A stretch of 64,000 nucleotides of DNA, taken from Cubamyces lactineus. Taxonomy: Eukaryota > Basidiomycota > Agaricomycetes > Polyporales > Polyporaceae. Each line of letters begins with the position of its first letter. The stretch's first letter is position 1. Position numbers and translations under genes: made by a program. The notes under the pieces were generated by a model that was not told the DNA's origin, made no database searches, and saw nothing but the letters and a program-made list of their open reading frames with translations. The DNA is taken from NCBI GenBank assembly GCA_022376465.1, contig JACDTU010000010.1:124001-188000 (forward strand), in the 5' to 3' direction. Shown here piece after piece: positions 1 through 11,327 of the stretch.

Positions 1-289
1 TTGTTGCCTCCCTTGACGACGACGTCCCTCTTGTGTGCCAGACAGACCCTCTTCTTGCTCGGATATCGTCTGGGGCACTCAACAGTCGTGCTTCTCGGAC
101 GAGCGACGCAAGGCGACGCAGCACTCGCCTCCTCCGCAGCACTTGCCCCGCCTTCTTTTCCCTTTTTCCGTAGCCCCGCCTAGACCCTCCTTCACTCTAG
201 CGCCCATAACCAACGTTGGTGCCACAGACGCGTCTCCGGCGTCTATTCCACCTCCGTTTCTTCCGCCACCACTAGCTCAGACGCCCGCC
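1..289 (+). promoter_or_regulatory. Upstream region of DAD4
   Basis: No exon could be supported here. The stretch is pyrimidine-rich, especially in the last 60 bases before the DAD4 start codon, which is typical of basidiomycete core promoters that lack a TATA box. It may also hold the end of a gene lying before the window. Confidence 0.35.
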
Positions 290-648
290 ATGGAGAACCC
301 GCACGCAGAGAGGCAGAACGTCCTCCTCCAACGCATCATCAAGAACGCCGTATGTCACGTCCTTGTCTGCACAACCATGAGTTCCTTATACTCTTTCGCC
401 TAGGATAAATGCACGGAAGCCATCCTTGAACTCAACCGCTGTCTCGAGGCACGTCTCCCATTTCCGCCTCTTCTACCGCCCTGGATCCAGGCTCACCTAT
501 TTCCCTCCTCCCCGATCGCCCTCCCCTACAGGAGATCATCCAGGCGGACGTCCATGTGAAGACTGCCGCAGATCTCGTCTCCAAATACCGCAAGAACGTA
601 CAGTACAACCTCGAGGCCACTCGCTCCGCCGCCCATCCCGACGCCTAG
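290..648 (+). CDS. DAD4: DASH complex subunit Dad4
   Basis: Three exons (290-349, 404-448, 532-648) give a 73-residue protein, close to the roughly 72 residues usual for Dad4. It opens MENPHAERQNVLLQRIIKNA and ends with a short helix and a QYNLEATRS tail, both family hallmarks. Dad4 is part of the fungal DASH/Dam1 ring that couples kinetochores to spindle microtubules. The first intron is ordinary GT-AG. The second only keeps the frame if it starts with GC at 449-450 and ends at the AG at 530-531; the nearby GT at 453 gives the wrong phase with every acceptor in reach. Identification is confident from the two ends; the GC donor is inferred from frame. Confidence 0.85.
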
Positions 649-2217
649 CGCCTCCGCCCTGAACCCCTTCGGACCTCTTCCCGCCCGGGATTGACCCGTC
701 TGCTACCGTAGCCTCATCGTGCGCCCGGGCAATTTCTGAGTACTTATTCTGATCTGGCGTCAAACGTTGAAACATACGCGTACGCACGTTGCTTCTCAAC
801 ACCTGGTGTCTCAGCTTTGTTCCAAGCCAGTGAGTGACCTGATTCACTGCATACGTTCTGCAGGGCTGATGCGCGCATGCGCATCAACAGTCAACGCGAT
901 GCCTCTCGTATACCCTGTTGTATATCACAATGTATCGCCATCCATCGCTTCGTGCCCTTTGGAAACTTCAGGCAGCTTTCCCTCCATTCCGTTAGGCGCG
1001 ACCAAACGTACAACTAGCATGTTGTCAAGAGATCGCTCGACTCGTCGCAAGTTGCCACAGGGAGAGATAGTAACGTGGACTTCATATAATGCCCTTCAAC
1101 AACATATTTGTCTTCTAGACACCATCAGAGGCAGATGTGAACGAGCGCGGTGAACACGCCTCATCATGTCGCAGCGTGTCGAACCAACTGAGAGATGACT
1201 CGCGAAGAGCAGACTTGACATCAAGCTCTTTGAACCTCATCTAGGCGTTGCTGCAGGATAATACTAATTTCGGAGAATTGCCAGGTTTGTCACGGCCCGA
1301 ACGTAACTCCCGTTCACACCCAGCATCTCATGTATGCGCGTTCTATTCACGTACGTGGCTCTTCTTGCAAAGTCCAGACGTAGGGAACCTAATAGGCAGC
1401 CTGATGTAGCCAGGAAGAAACGGCCCGCGCGGCGCCGATGGGCCTACACCATACCATTCATTACTCCGCCAAGCAACACAACTCCTCCGAGGAAAGATAC
1501 ACAACGCAGCACAGCATGCCGCCCGGTTCTCTTCCGAGACGCGCTTCTCCATCCACGCTTATATCCGTGCCTTCGACGACTCGACAGCTCGAAAGCTCGA
1601 GAGCCCATGACTGCCCCGCGCGCCCGCCTCTTCCATCACATGGTGCCTATTTCCCCCTCGCTTCTCCACGCGTATTTATGCGCGAAGGGCTTGCGTCGGG
1701 GCCTCATCAAGCGATGACCATACAGTGCTCGTCCTCGGAGAGCTCGATGCGCGAGATTTACCCGTGTTGCGTTGATGCGGGGCGCTCACGTGGCCCGCCC
1801 TCTCTGATCCCGGGCTCGACATGCATGACACCTCTGCTTATTTCCGCGTCGGTTTGTACTCCGTTGCGCGCGTGGACGAGGACGAGGAGGCGGTCTGACG
1901 GGTCTCGCGGGGCTTTCACGGGCAAACTCGACCTGTTGTGACGCTCTCGAGGTCATCCGTGCCGTGCCTCACATTGGGGTGTCGGCTAGGCTCGCGGTTC
2001 AGATCAGCGGGTCCGTCCATTCTGCTATGTCTGTGTCCCGGGGTTCGCAGATACATCGAGGACCCGTATGGCGTTGGCATCATCGGCACAAGTACGCTCC
2101 TCCGCGCGTATAAATGGCGACGAAGTCTGGGGACGTGCGTCCTTCGACGAGAGCCCCGGCACCTCTCTCTTTCCTTAAAACCCAGAGCCTAACCGCTCTA
2201 CCGACTGATAGCAAGCG
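649..2217. other. Intergenic region upstream of the first esterase
   Basis: About 1.6 kb without a gene I can support. Open frames here are short, without matching splice sites or recognisable protein. The last part holds the TATA-like element and leader of the esterase gene. Confidence 0.4.
2109..2115 (+). promoter_or_regulatory. TATA-like box of first CE1 esterase
   Basis: TATAAAT lies 109 bases before the ATG at 2218. The paralog downstream has a TATTTAT at nearly the same distance (about 110 bases), which supports a conserved core promoter. Confidence 0.5.
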
Positions 2218-3701
2218 ATGTTCTCGCTCAAGGCTGCGCTCAGCCTCGCCGCCCTCGTCTCCGTCGCCGCTGCACAGTCCCCCGTCTGGGGCCAGTGCGG
2301 AGGCATAGGCTGGACCGGGCCCACCACATGCGGTCAGTATCCTCCTCCCGCCCAACACTCCCAACGCACCTCCACGAGTTCGACTGACCTCTCCCCCGCA
2401 CCCACCAGCGGCCGGCTCAACCTGCGTCAAGCAAAACGACTACTACTCGCAATGCCTCCCTGGCGCCTCCACCCCGCCGCCGACGACGACGACGCCGGGG
2501 GGCGGGTCCTCGACGAGCACGACGAGCGCACCGACGGGGCTGGCGTCCATCCCCGCGTCGACGCTGCACCAGATCACGAACTTTGGCCCGAACCCGAACA
2601 ACGTCGGCATGTACGTGTACAAGCCCGCGCGCGTGCAGAGCAAGCCGCCGCTCATCGTCGCGAGCCACTGTGAGTGCTCCGTGCCTGTGTGGGCTTGTGG
2701 ATTATGGAGGGGTGCGTGTGGCTGACGCTGCACGTGGTGGTGGGGGCGTGTAGATTGCACGGGTACCGCGCAGGCGTATTACTCGGGCTCGAAGTTCGCC
2801 CAGCTCGCTGAGACGTACGGCTACGTCGTCCTCTACCCATCTTCCGTACGTCTCCCTCTCCCTCCCCCTCCCCTCCCTCTCCCTCAACTTTCCTCGCTAA
2901 CCTCCCTGCCCTCCCACCCACCCACAGCCCCACTCCGGCACCTGCTGGGACGTGTCCTCGGACGAGACGCTCACGCACGACGGGGGGAGCGACTCGCTGG
3001 GGATCGCGTCCGCCGCGCGGTACGCGATCGCGAACTGGGGCGTCGACCCGGAGCGCGTCTTCGCCGTCGGCACGTCCTCGGGCGCGATGATGACGAACGT
3101 GCTCGCGGGCGCGTACCCGGACGTGTTCCGCGCGGGCATCGTCGACTCGGGAGTTGCTTTTGGGTGCTTTGCTGTCCCGGGCCAGCCGGAGGATAGCTGG
3201 AATGCGCAGTGCGCGGAGGGGCAGCTTATTTTGACGGGTCAGCAGTGGGTGCGTGTTAATTGTGGCGCTGGTTTGGCCGAGAGGACTTGGCTGACGATGG
3301 TGCGCTCGGTGTGTAGGCTCAGAAGGTGTACAACGCGTACCCGGGATACACCGGCGCACGCCCGAAGATGCAAGTCTGGCACGGCACCGCGTAAGTCTTC
3401 CTCCTTCGCCTCTCATCACCTCCTTCATCCAGCACACGTTTACGCTAACGCACATCCGCCCGCGACGGCACACAGCGACACGACGCTCTACCCGCAGAAC
3501 TTCTACGAGGAGATCAAGCAGTGGACGACCGTGTTCGGGTACCCGAGCACGCCCCTCTCGAACGTGTCCGAGCCGTACCTCCCCGGCGGGTACTCGAACG
3601 CGACGTACGGCCCGAACTTCCAGGCGATCCTCGCCCAGGGCGTCGGCCACACCGTGCCCCTGTTTGAGCAGCAGTACCTGCAGTTCCTCGGTATCGCGTG
3701 A
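2218..3701 (+). CDS. Secreted acetylxylan esterase, CBM1-CE1
   Basis: Six exons (2218-2332, 2409-2669, 2754-2845, 2928-3248, 3317-3390, 3476-3701) encode 362 residues. A signal peptide of about 19 residues is followed by a cellulose-binding CBM1 with four Cys and the usual aromatics (VWGQCGG, IGWTG, DYYSQC). A Thr/Pro/Ser/Gly linker leads to a CE1 esterase of the PHB-depolymerase-like Pfam group. The predicted triad is Ser in GTSSG (about residue 206), Asp in HGTADTT and His in GVGHTVP. CE1 acetylxylan esterases remove acetyl groups from xylan, which lets xylanases act; feruloyl esterase activity is the main alternative. It is the first of a tandem pair with the gene at 4996. Likely induced during growth on plant cell wall, but no specific regulator site was established. 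Confidence 0.9.
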
Positions 3702-4995
3702 GCGTCATGCGGCGACGGAGAGATGGAGGGACGAGGAAAACGCGCACGCGCGGGAGGTGTTATGGCATTCAGAAGTTGCCAGTAGAGCATGGACGGGTGA
3801 AGTCCTCGACGATCGGCTTCTTTTGTTTATTCTGGCCGTTTGTACTGTGAATGTCCGACTTGCAATGTACGTGTCAAACTCAGCACACCCACTGTATGCG
3901 TGTCGACTGTCCGGGAGATCACTTGACAGGATCTCTCAGACCTCAGGGTACGTCCCCTTCAACACCGGACAGGTTATCCCTAAACCTGATGCGCGTCTTC
4001 CCAGGAGGACTAGGGCTGGTGCGCACATATGATGTCCGTTGTGACACTCCGTGCGTAGATGCGCCTTCTGCTGTGACTCTTGATTGGGTCTGCAGACCCA
4101 CAATCCTGTTGACCTACCACCCCGTTGGCTCAGGTCCTAGCACGCTGTGCTTGGCGTGTCAAGCTTCAAGTCCAAGCGGCAACTCGATGGTGGGGTTATG
4201 TATATTTGTCGACTTTACTGGCACAAGAAGCGGTAGACTTCGCAGCAACCTGGCGGACGACCCGGATAGGACCGCAAAGCTTGATACCTGCCGTTGCCAA
4301 ACTACCCGAACACGTTCACGCCCAGGGAGCTTGTGCTACAGCGAAGAATTATGCACAGCTTGCCAGACGACGTCGAGGTGCGCTCGAGGGCGCGTTCACA
4401 GGATCGTGTGTGTCGCATACTCTCATGGCCGTTTGTGCTCACGCCTACCCATCCCGCTCGTCACATGGGCTCCCCCGCTGGGTTCATATTGGCGACGGAA
4501 TGACCATTGCTTGGGGGCCCTGCTGCGGAGGTGCGTTCTCTCGTCCCGAACTCATGGAATCTCGCCAGGCTGGAGCTGCAGAAGAGTCACCAACGAAGGT
4601 GCTAACAATCCGCTTCTACATCACAGCTTTCTATCAGCGAGCGGAAGCTGGAGCCTGAGTCACCGGATTTATACTCGCGCTTTGCTGTCCGTCCGGAGCG
4701 CAAGGCTAGGATCTGTGCTCAATATTTACATTCTACCAAGATCAATAGTTATAAGCCAGCAGCATTGCACATTCCACGGCCAAAGTTGGATGCCCCTGGT
4801 AGCTCACCTGAAGTCAGCACGCGTCCCGCGGTATGGAATCTCCAGTCCCTTGCGGTGCCAACAGGCAGTCAGCTGGCCGCGGGCCTATTTATCGTCGCTC
4901 ATACCACCGTCACTTATAACCCTCAGCTATCCCCAAGCCAGGCCCCTCGCAGGTCCCCGTCTGTTTCTCTAGCCATCATCAAACCTCGAAGAAGG
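3702..4995. other. Spacer between the tandem esterases
   Basis: About 1.3 kb with no supportable gene. Long open frames on the plus strand show no family signature and no exon-like boundaries. Its end holds the promoter of the second esterase. Confidence 0.4.
4886..4892 (+). promoter_or_regulatory. TATA-like box of second CE1 esterase
   Basis: TATTTAT about 110 bases before the ATG at 4996, mirroring the position of TATAAAT in the first esterase gene. Confidence 0.35.
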
Positions 4996-6361
4996 ATGCT
5001 CTCGTTCAAATTCACACAGAGCATTTCTGTGCTCTTCATACTGCTTGGTACTGTGACGGCGCAAGCACCCGTGTTCGGCCAGTGTGGAGGCACCGGCTTC
5101 ACAGGTCCGACCACCTGTGGTACGTTTCCCTCCCTCCCTATGACTTGCTTGGACTGATGATGGAGACGATGTAATGACTAGCCGCTGGTTCCACCTGCGT
5201 CGAACAAAACGCCTTCTTCTTCCAATGTCTCCCGAGCTCACAAGCTCCAGCGCCGACGACGAGCGCTGCGGGATCCGCCCCGACGAGCCTCAGCGCGATC
5301 CCGACGTCGACCCTGCACCAAATCACCAACTTTGGCACCAACCCGAACAACGTCGGGATGTTCGTCTACAAGCCCGCGAAGCTCCAGGCGAAGCCGCCCC
5401 TGATCGTCGCAAGCCACTGTAATATCCTGCTGCTGTGTTCGGATAGTGTCCGTGCTGACCGTGATGGCCCTGGCTCGCACAGTCTGCACGGGTACGGCGC
5501 AGATCTACTTCGAAGGATCGAAGTTCGCGCAGCTAGCAGAGACCTTCGGGTATCTCTTGCTCTTCCCCTCTTCCGTGAGTATCAACCTTGCAAAGCTTCA
5601 ACGGTTTACTTAACCCCACTCCCAAAGCCTCATCCTGATTTGTGCTGGGATGTCTCCTCGAGCGAGACACTCACCCACAACGGCGGAAGCGACTCGCTCA
5701 GCATTGCAAACGCGGCACGGTTCGCCATCGCCAACTGGGGCGTCGACCCGGAGCGTGTCTTCGCCGTCGGGACATCGTCGGGTGCGATGATGACGAGCGT
5801 CCTCGCCGGCGCGTACCCGGACATATTCAAGGCTGGTGTGGTCGACTCGGGCGTCGCGTTTGGCTGTTTCTCCTCCACTGGGCCCTTGGACACGTTCAAC
5901 GAGGTGTGTGCGTCAGGCCATGTCATCATGACTGGCCAGCAATGGGTGAGTTCTGTCGCCCTATGCCAGAGCTTCTGACTGTGCTGAACAAACGAATGCA
6001 GGCGCAGTTGGTCTTCAACGCTTTCCCCGGATTCACTGGCACTCGCCCCAAAATCCAGACCTGGCACGGCACCATGTACGTATTCCATCCCATGCCCTCT
6101 GAAACGGAAAGGTGCAGCGCTAAATGTTCTCGTAGCGATACCACCGTTTTCGTCCAGAACTTCTTCGAGCAGATCAAGCAGTGGACGACGGTGTTCGGCT
6201 ACCCGAGCACCCCGATCTCCAATGTTAGCGAGCCGTTCCTGCCGCAAGGCTACTCCAACGCGACCTTCGGGCCCAACTTTCAGGCCATCCTGGCCCAAGG
6301 CGTCGGCCACACGGTGCCGCTCTTCGAGCAACAGTACCTGGAATTCTTTGGCATCGCCTGA
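4996..6361 (+). CDS. Secreted acetylxylan esterase paralog, Phe-type CBM1
   Basis: Six exons (4996-5119, 5182-5418, 5483-5574, 5628-5945, 6002-6075, 6136-6361) encode 356 residues. All five introns match the first esterase in position and phase, so the pair arose by tandem duplication. Signal peptide, CBM1, Ala/Pro/Ser linker and CE1 domain follow in the same order. The triad is intact: Ser in GTSSG, Asp in HGTIDTT, His in GVGHTVP. The CBM1 keeps its four Cys, but the aromatic positions that are Trp/Trp/Tyr-Tyr in the first copy are all Phe here (VFGQCGG, TGFTG, NAFFFQC). The catalytic half is far more alike between copies than the CBM and linker. Acetylxylan esterase is the best call; substrate details are inferred. 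Confidence 0.9.
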
Positions 6362-6443
6362 AAATCTCAAAGCAGAAATGTTTGTATCAGGGAGGCGTGT
6401 CTGTGTATCCAATAGCATTAAAGCGAACGTGTTGTGAGAAGTC

Positions 6444-9400
6444 TCACAGTTCGTCCGCACAGTGACAGTCGCAGCCAGCAATTGGACAAGTCTCGTGCGC
6501 TCGCGTGGCTGCACCTCCTTCACCATAGAACCACTCCATGACGTGCGACGCATGTCCTCCATGTCGGCATGTCTGACAAAACACCAAAGCCTCGGCAATT
6601 GTGTCTGCATAGTCAAGTAGACGTGTGAGCATGGGAAGGCCGGATGAGAGAAGGTACACACCTGAAGGGATCGAGGACAAGATGCTCGAGCCACGCGCAG
6701 ATTCTGGAACCAAGCTGAGAGTCATCAGACAGACGGAGCAACGGGGTAGCGGCCTGCTACAATGCGGACACACTGTCGCCTACGTGCGGTTCTACATCAG
6801 TCTCTCTCACATAGCGGGATCAATCGCGTGAGCCTTACCCTGGGGTTCCCCTCTGCAGGGAACGCAGGTTCGATGGGCTTGCCGCAATAGTTGCACCTGA
6901 GTTTGATCTGCTTAGGCGCGGGATCAACTGGCTGGATCTCCCTATTCTCGATAGCCTCCCTGAGTATCCGCCCGCGGTCGATGTCAAGTTGACATCTGTA
7001 GTGGAACAACCGCCAACCGTCGAGAAGGTCTCTATATGCGTTCAACCAGCGAGCAGCGCGAGGGTCTTGTGCGCGCGCAGGAGGTAGAGACGACAGAAGC
7101 GCCACGGTCTGGACGTCTCCGGTGAGATCGAGAAATGTTTGTAGGAGGTCCATGCCACTATTGCTGAGACCGGTGACGACTATGCCATCGATATCGCCAT
7201 CGTGGATGCACCTGTCGGAGACGCGCCGGAGGTAGGACGATATATCCTTGTCGTCTAGGAATTGTAGTGCGATCGCTAGCCGCTCGCGCAACGGCAACGA
7301 GTCTTCCTCCAAGACCTCAGTCCAATCGCGCACTGTGAGGTGGGTCAGGAGCGCCCGGAGATAAGGGTCCTGCAATCGGACGATGAGTCGCTCGCAATGT
7401 TGGACAAGCTCTGGATTCCGAGAGCTTCCCGTGGTAAGCGCAGCGACCATCCCAGACATCATGTGGTGAGACTCGTCTATGCGCGTGGGATAAGAGGTTA
7501 GTGAGGTGGCATGTCAAAGCAGTCAAGGGTGAAGCAAGATGGACCTTTGCTGCGCATGAGCATATCGACCGCCTGCTTATTCTGTCCAGTGAAGACGAGC
7601 CAGCAGGCGGCCTGTGTATGCTTGTTCTCCTTTTCCCACCTATCAGCGAGCGATGTGAGCGATGTTTGAAACCAATTCTAACCACGCCCATCTACCTCTT
7701 GATTGCGCGCGCCAAGTCGTCTTGAGCAAGACTCCAACCACATAACTGCAAGGCAAAGCGTCTCTGCGCATGTCGCGCAGTATGAACTGATGGCTTCCAC
7801 GACGCGCTAGACTCGGAGCCCATACTTCTCGCATTCAGAATGTCAATAGCTGCGAGGAAATCGTCCGGAAGAGTGGACGCCGGAGGACGACTACGCTTGC
7901 GCCCTCCAGAGTGCTTCGAATGTGACCGGCGCGGTACGTCCAGACCCAAAGGGGCCAACAGTGGCGAGTTGGAGGGGCCATCGAAGAGTGCGCTCTGTGA
8001 GTGCATGCGCGGAGTATGCTGATTCGAGGGCGGGTGCGGGCGCATTGGGCGGAACCCGTCCCAGATTCCAGAGAGCCCTTGGTAAGCAAAGTTGTATCCT
8101 TCAATGACGGATGACGGTAGCGATAACAGACGCTGAGCATCTGTTCGGTCTTCAGAGTCAGTCGGGATGTGAACAACGAGATGAAAGACCTACGGTCGAC
8201 CCAGAGCCAAAGCTCCGACAAGGAATGTGCGTCCGTCGCTGTGTCTCGGACAACCTCTGAATTGTGTGACGGCTTTGAACATATCGTCAACAAACTATAA
8301 AGTAGGAGACGGTACGTCGACCTACGTTCACCACTCCATAGCCACGAATTGCACGTTTACGCATGACCATAGAGATATCCGACTCCACTATGTTTTGCAG
8401 CGCCTTCAAACTAACCGCCTTGCGAGACGGCCTGGCGCGCGGTTCGTCGTCGTCCAGCGCAAGCGTCACCGTTCTGGGTGTAGGGAAAGATATATGCGGA
8501 TGCACGGACTGCGTGTCTGTCTCCCCGCGATGTTTGCGGCCGTGCGAGTGCGCCCAATCGTGTTTGCCTTTACTGAACGCAGCATATTCGAATCGAGGCT
8601 GCCTCATCGCAGGAGGGCTGTGCGTGCGCCGCCGTCCGGAGCGAGCGGTAGGCTCGTCCGCTTGGGGTCGTACAGGTGACGGACTGAGAGCGGGGAAGCC
8701 CTCTTCGTCCCCTCGCCCGAACGTCGCAGGAGGTACGACTCGAGGAGGGGACTCTGAACGTAGCCGCATTCGTGACATATCGCCCGCCAGGTCCAGGCGC
8801 TCGAGGGAATGTGCATGAGAGCCCGGTAAGGAGGCACGGTGCATGGGGATGTCCCATGGCTCGGGCGGAGGTGTAGTATCCGTGATGCCAGATATGACTG
8901 TGTAAGAGCACCCAATGCCTAAGGCTATGTCGCCTCGGGAACTCCAGACTGGATGGACGGGCGTATCGTGCACGGCATACAGCTCGAGATCACCTTCTTT
9001 GGTGACGAGCATGATGTTGGATGTGAGTGGATGGGGCTTGGGGCTGGGGACCAGCGCGAAGGACGCGAAGGAATGAGAGAAGGTCTTTGCTGAAAAGCAA
9101 GGGTGGTCGTCAGTGCAGATCGAAGGTCTGGGAAAGAAAAGACAGACTCCTCCGTGTGTCTGCAAGGATCAAATTGTACTGGGAACACTCGACTGGTGCT
9201 GGAGGAGGTGTTGATGGGTGGCTGGGAGTGGAACCGGTCGTGGACCACGACTTCACCCACGATGTCCTCACAGATTTGTTTCCTGACTGAGAGGAATCGC
9301 GAGAGCGACTAGCTTCTTGAGCCGGCTCCACGAATTGAGCCTGGATGATGTCCCAGAAGCGCACGTAGTTGGCATCGCGCTCTAGGGTCGCCAACGTTCC

Positions 9401-10398
9401 ACGGCGAGTAGAAGAGAATTCTACGTGCGCCAGATTCGAAGCAGAGCTCGCAGCAGGATTGTTCTTCCCGCGCCCACTAGAACCGCCACCCGCAGAACCA
9501 TCAGCACCGTCGGCAGACGCATCCTTCGCCGTGAATGTCAAAACGGGCTGCGTGAATCGTCTGATGTCCCAGATCGAGACGATTGCATCGCCGAAACAGG
9601 CTACTCTGTGAGCATCAAAGGGGTCTGTAGCGATTCCTTGGACCTTGGACGCCGCCTTAGCAGGACCAGAAGTCGGGTTGCGTAGATCAAAGAGCTGCAA
9701 CCAACGATGAGAGACACCTGCTAGGAGCAGCGACGACGAGTGTGGTAGCCACGCTAGAGAAGAGACGTTCTCGACCGGTGCGTGTTGCTGCACGACTCGA
9801 GAATCTGCGGGGCGACTTCCGGAGTCCGTTCGTGGGAGGTATGGTAAAGGCCGCGACGTTGAACCCGAATGGGAGACCGAGTTCAAAGAGAGCATAGGAG
9901 TAGCTGATTGTATGTCCCAAATTAACAGACTAGGATCGTTGCGGACCTTATCGAGCCCGACAGCAAGGTAGCTAGGGTCAGCCGAGGAGAACGCGAGGGA
10001 ATTGCAAGCACGGTTATTGCGTGCGGGGAGGGAGACAGCGGGCCCATTGGAGAGTACACCATTGCCGGCATGTTTGGAAGCCTCCAGGCGCAGAAGGTCC
10101 ACGCGCCCATTGCTGAGACCGACGGCGACCAAGTCATCGAGAACAGGGTCTGGAGACCACGCGAAACACTATGGAGGAGGATTGCATAGGATGCTGAGAA
10201 TGTGGCTGGTATACGATGTGGCAAATTCTGAGAGAGGCGTACCTTCATCGCGTTTAGCTCCATCTGCGACGCAACCTGCTTGATCTGGGATGACTGTGGC
10301 ACCCATTCATACAGCGTAATCTGAGAGCTCCCGCCAACGACGAACTTGTTTTGGCCTCGAGGGTGCCAAAGGAGGCGTTTATCTGCTTGTGCTACCAT
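6444..10398 (-). CDS. SEA4: Mios/Sea4-like GATOR2 (SEA complex) subunit
   Basis: Nine exons on the minus strand (10398-10243, 10168-9148, 9089-8326, 8254-8194, 8098-7696, 7639-7545, 7476-6839, 6779-6662, 6604-6444) encode 1138 residues. The N-terminal half has WD40 repeats (for example NVSSLAWLPHSSSLLLAGVS, ATPMLSLNSV). A low-complexity Ser/Pro/Arg insert comes next, then an alpha-solenoid with the family phrase GGRKRSRPP and LQLCGWSL. The end carries a zinc-ribbon (CNYCGKPIE) and a RING-like Cys/His module (CPHCSRPLPRCSVCLM, then CQTCRHGGHASHVMEWF and CPIAGCDCHC). Mios/Sea4 is a core subunit of GATOR2, which antagonises GATOR1 and so promotes TORC1 activity under amino-acid sufficiency at the vacuole. 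The start was chosen at the only ATG before the first WD strand. The acceptor at 8255 could be one AG earlier, but only this one keeps the frame. Confidence 0.9.
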
Positions 10399-10525
10399 GA
10401 TAGGTTCAAGGCCGGCTTGGTCTTCCCCATTTCAACGAGGTTGCGCGTAAGTAAGCACGCGCGCACAATACAGGAATTGGCTCACGATATTGATTGGTTA
10501 GTGGGATCGAGGGTCAAGATAAAGA

Positions 10526-10840
10526 CTACCACTGAGTGAGGTTGAGTCGGCGTCGCATTCGCAGCTGGACCGTGGCTCCGCGGCAGCACCCGAACTCAGA
10601 CCATGTAGCACTGACAGTAGTAGTCGCAGTAGTCGCAGATGGAGCAATGTAGACTGCGTACGTGTTTACGGTAGAGATGCGTGCCCCAAAGTGACTAGTG
10701 AGTATTGGGAGAGACGCTGCAGGCTCACACTGTGGTAGAGGGAGGTCCAATGCAGAGCTCGCGCGCAAGGCGCGCAAGCGCTTCTCCTCCGCGGGCGCCA
10801 ATTGACGCGGCGTCGCGATTGGTAGGTCGCTCAGGTTCAT
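10526..10840 (-). CDS. Small unrecognised gene, model uncertain
   Basis: The minus strand opens with ATG at 10840 and a charged, helix-like start (MNLSDLPIATP, then APAEEKRLRAL). A good donor GTGAGC occurs shortly after, and a TACGCAG acceptor about 75 bases on; skipping this keeps the frame to the stop at 10526. The tail is Thr-rich, then basic. I recognise no family. It sits head-to-tail upstream of the Sea4 gene with only about 130 bases between. It may be a real small protein or chance; the first 35 residues look most like coding sequence. Confidence 0.3.
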   Translation of the reverse strand: MNLSDLPIATPRQLAPAEEKRLRALRASSALDLPLPQCEPAASLPILTSHFGARISTVNTYAVYIAPSATTATTTVSATWSEFGCCRGATVQLRMRRRLNLTQW

Positions 10841-11327
10841 GTCATGACCACCCTTCAACTTATGCTGCTAGTCGCGCTTTCGCAGACTTAATGAACATTG
10901 GCTTTACTATCTGCTTCTCTCTTTAGATTACCAACGAAGGCCACCGTACCAATATGAAAACTTGGTGTTCTTTGCACTGGCATCCTACGCTATAGTTAGT
11001 ACGTATACTGCGTAGGCACTGACATGTGTGATACCGCTGAACACACTAGTTACCTACCACCAAAAGGTCAAAGGGCGGCCCTACTGAGGCTCATTGAGAC
11101 AATTGCTTCCGTTGGGTGGCGCCTCACGGGAGACCGGCACGTCATGCGCACAGGCTTGGGCACTGCGCAGTGCCCAAGCCTCCTCACTCCTCACGACGTC
11201 AGTGTTTGCACTTCTCCAAGTTCTCCCGCCGCGATATTTGGTGCAGTGATATAAACGTGAGTGCTTGATACTTCAGTTCCCCATCATACCGCTACAGGAC
11301 CGCTCATATTGCTTTCCTCTCAAGGAT

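Noticed and set aside
3851..4972. 373-codon plus-strand frame between the two esterases.
   Set aside because: Cys/Ser/Arg/Leu-rich translation without family similarity, and it runs through the second esterase promoter.
10560..10660. Minus-strand phrase CSICDYCDYYCQC resembling a zinc finger near the small gene at 10526.
   Set aside because: It comes from a GACTACTGC-like simple repeat in another frame and stops immediately; no domain context.
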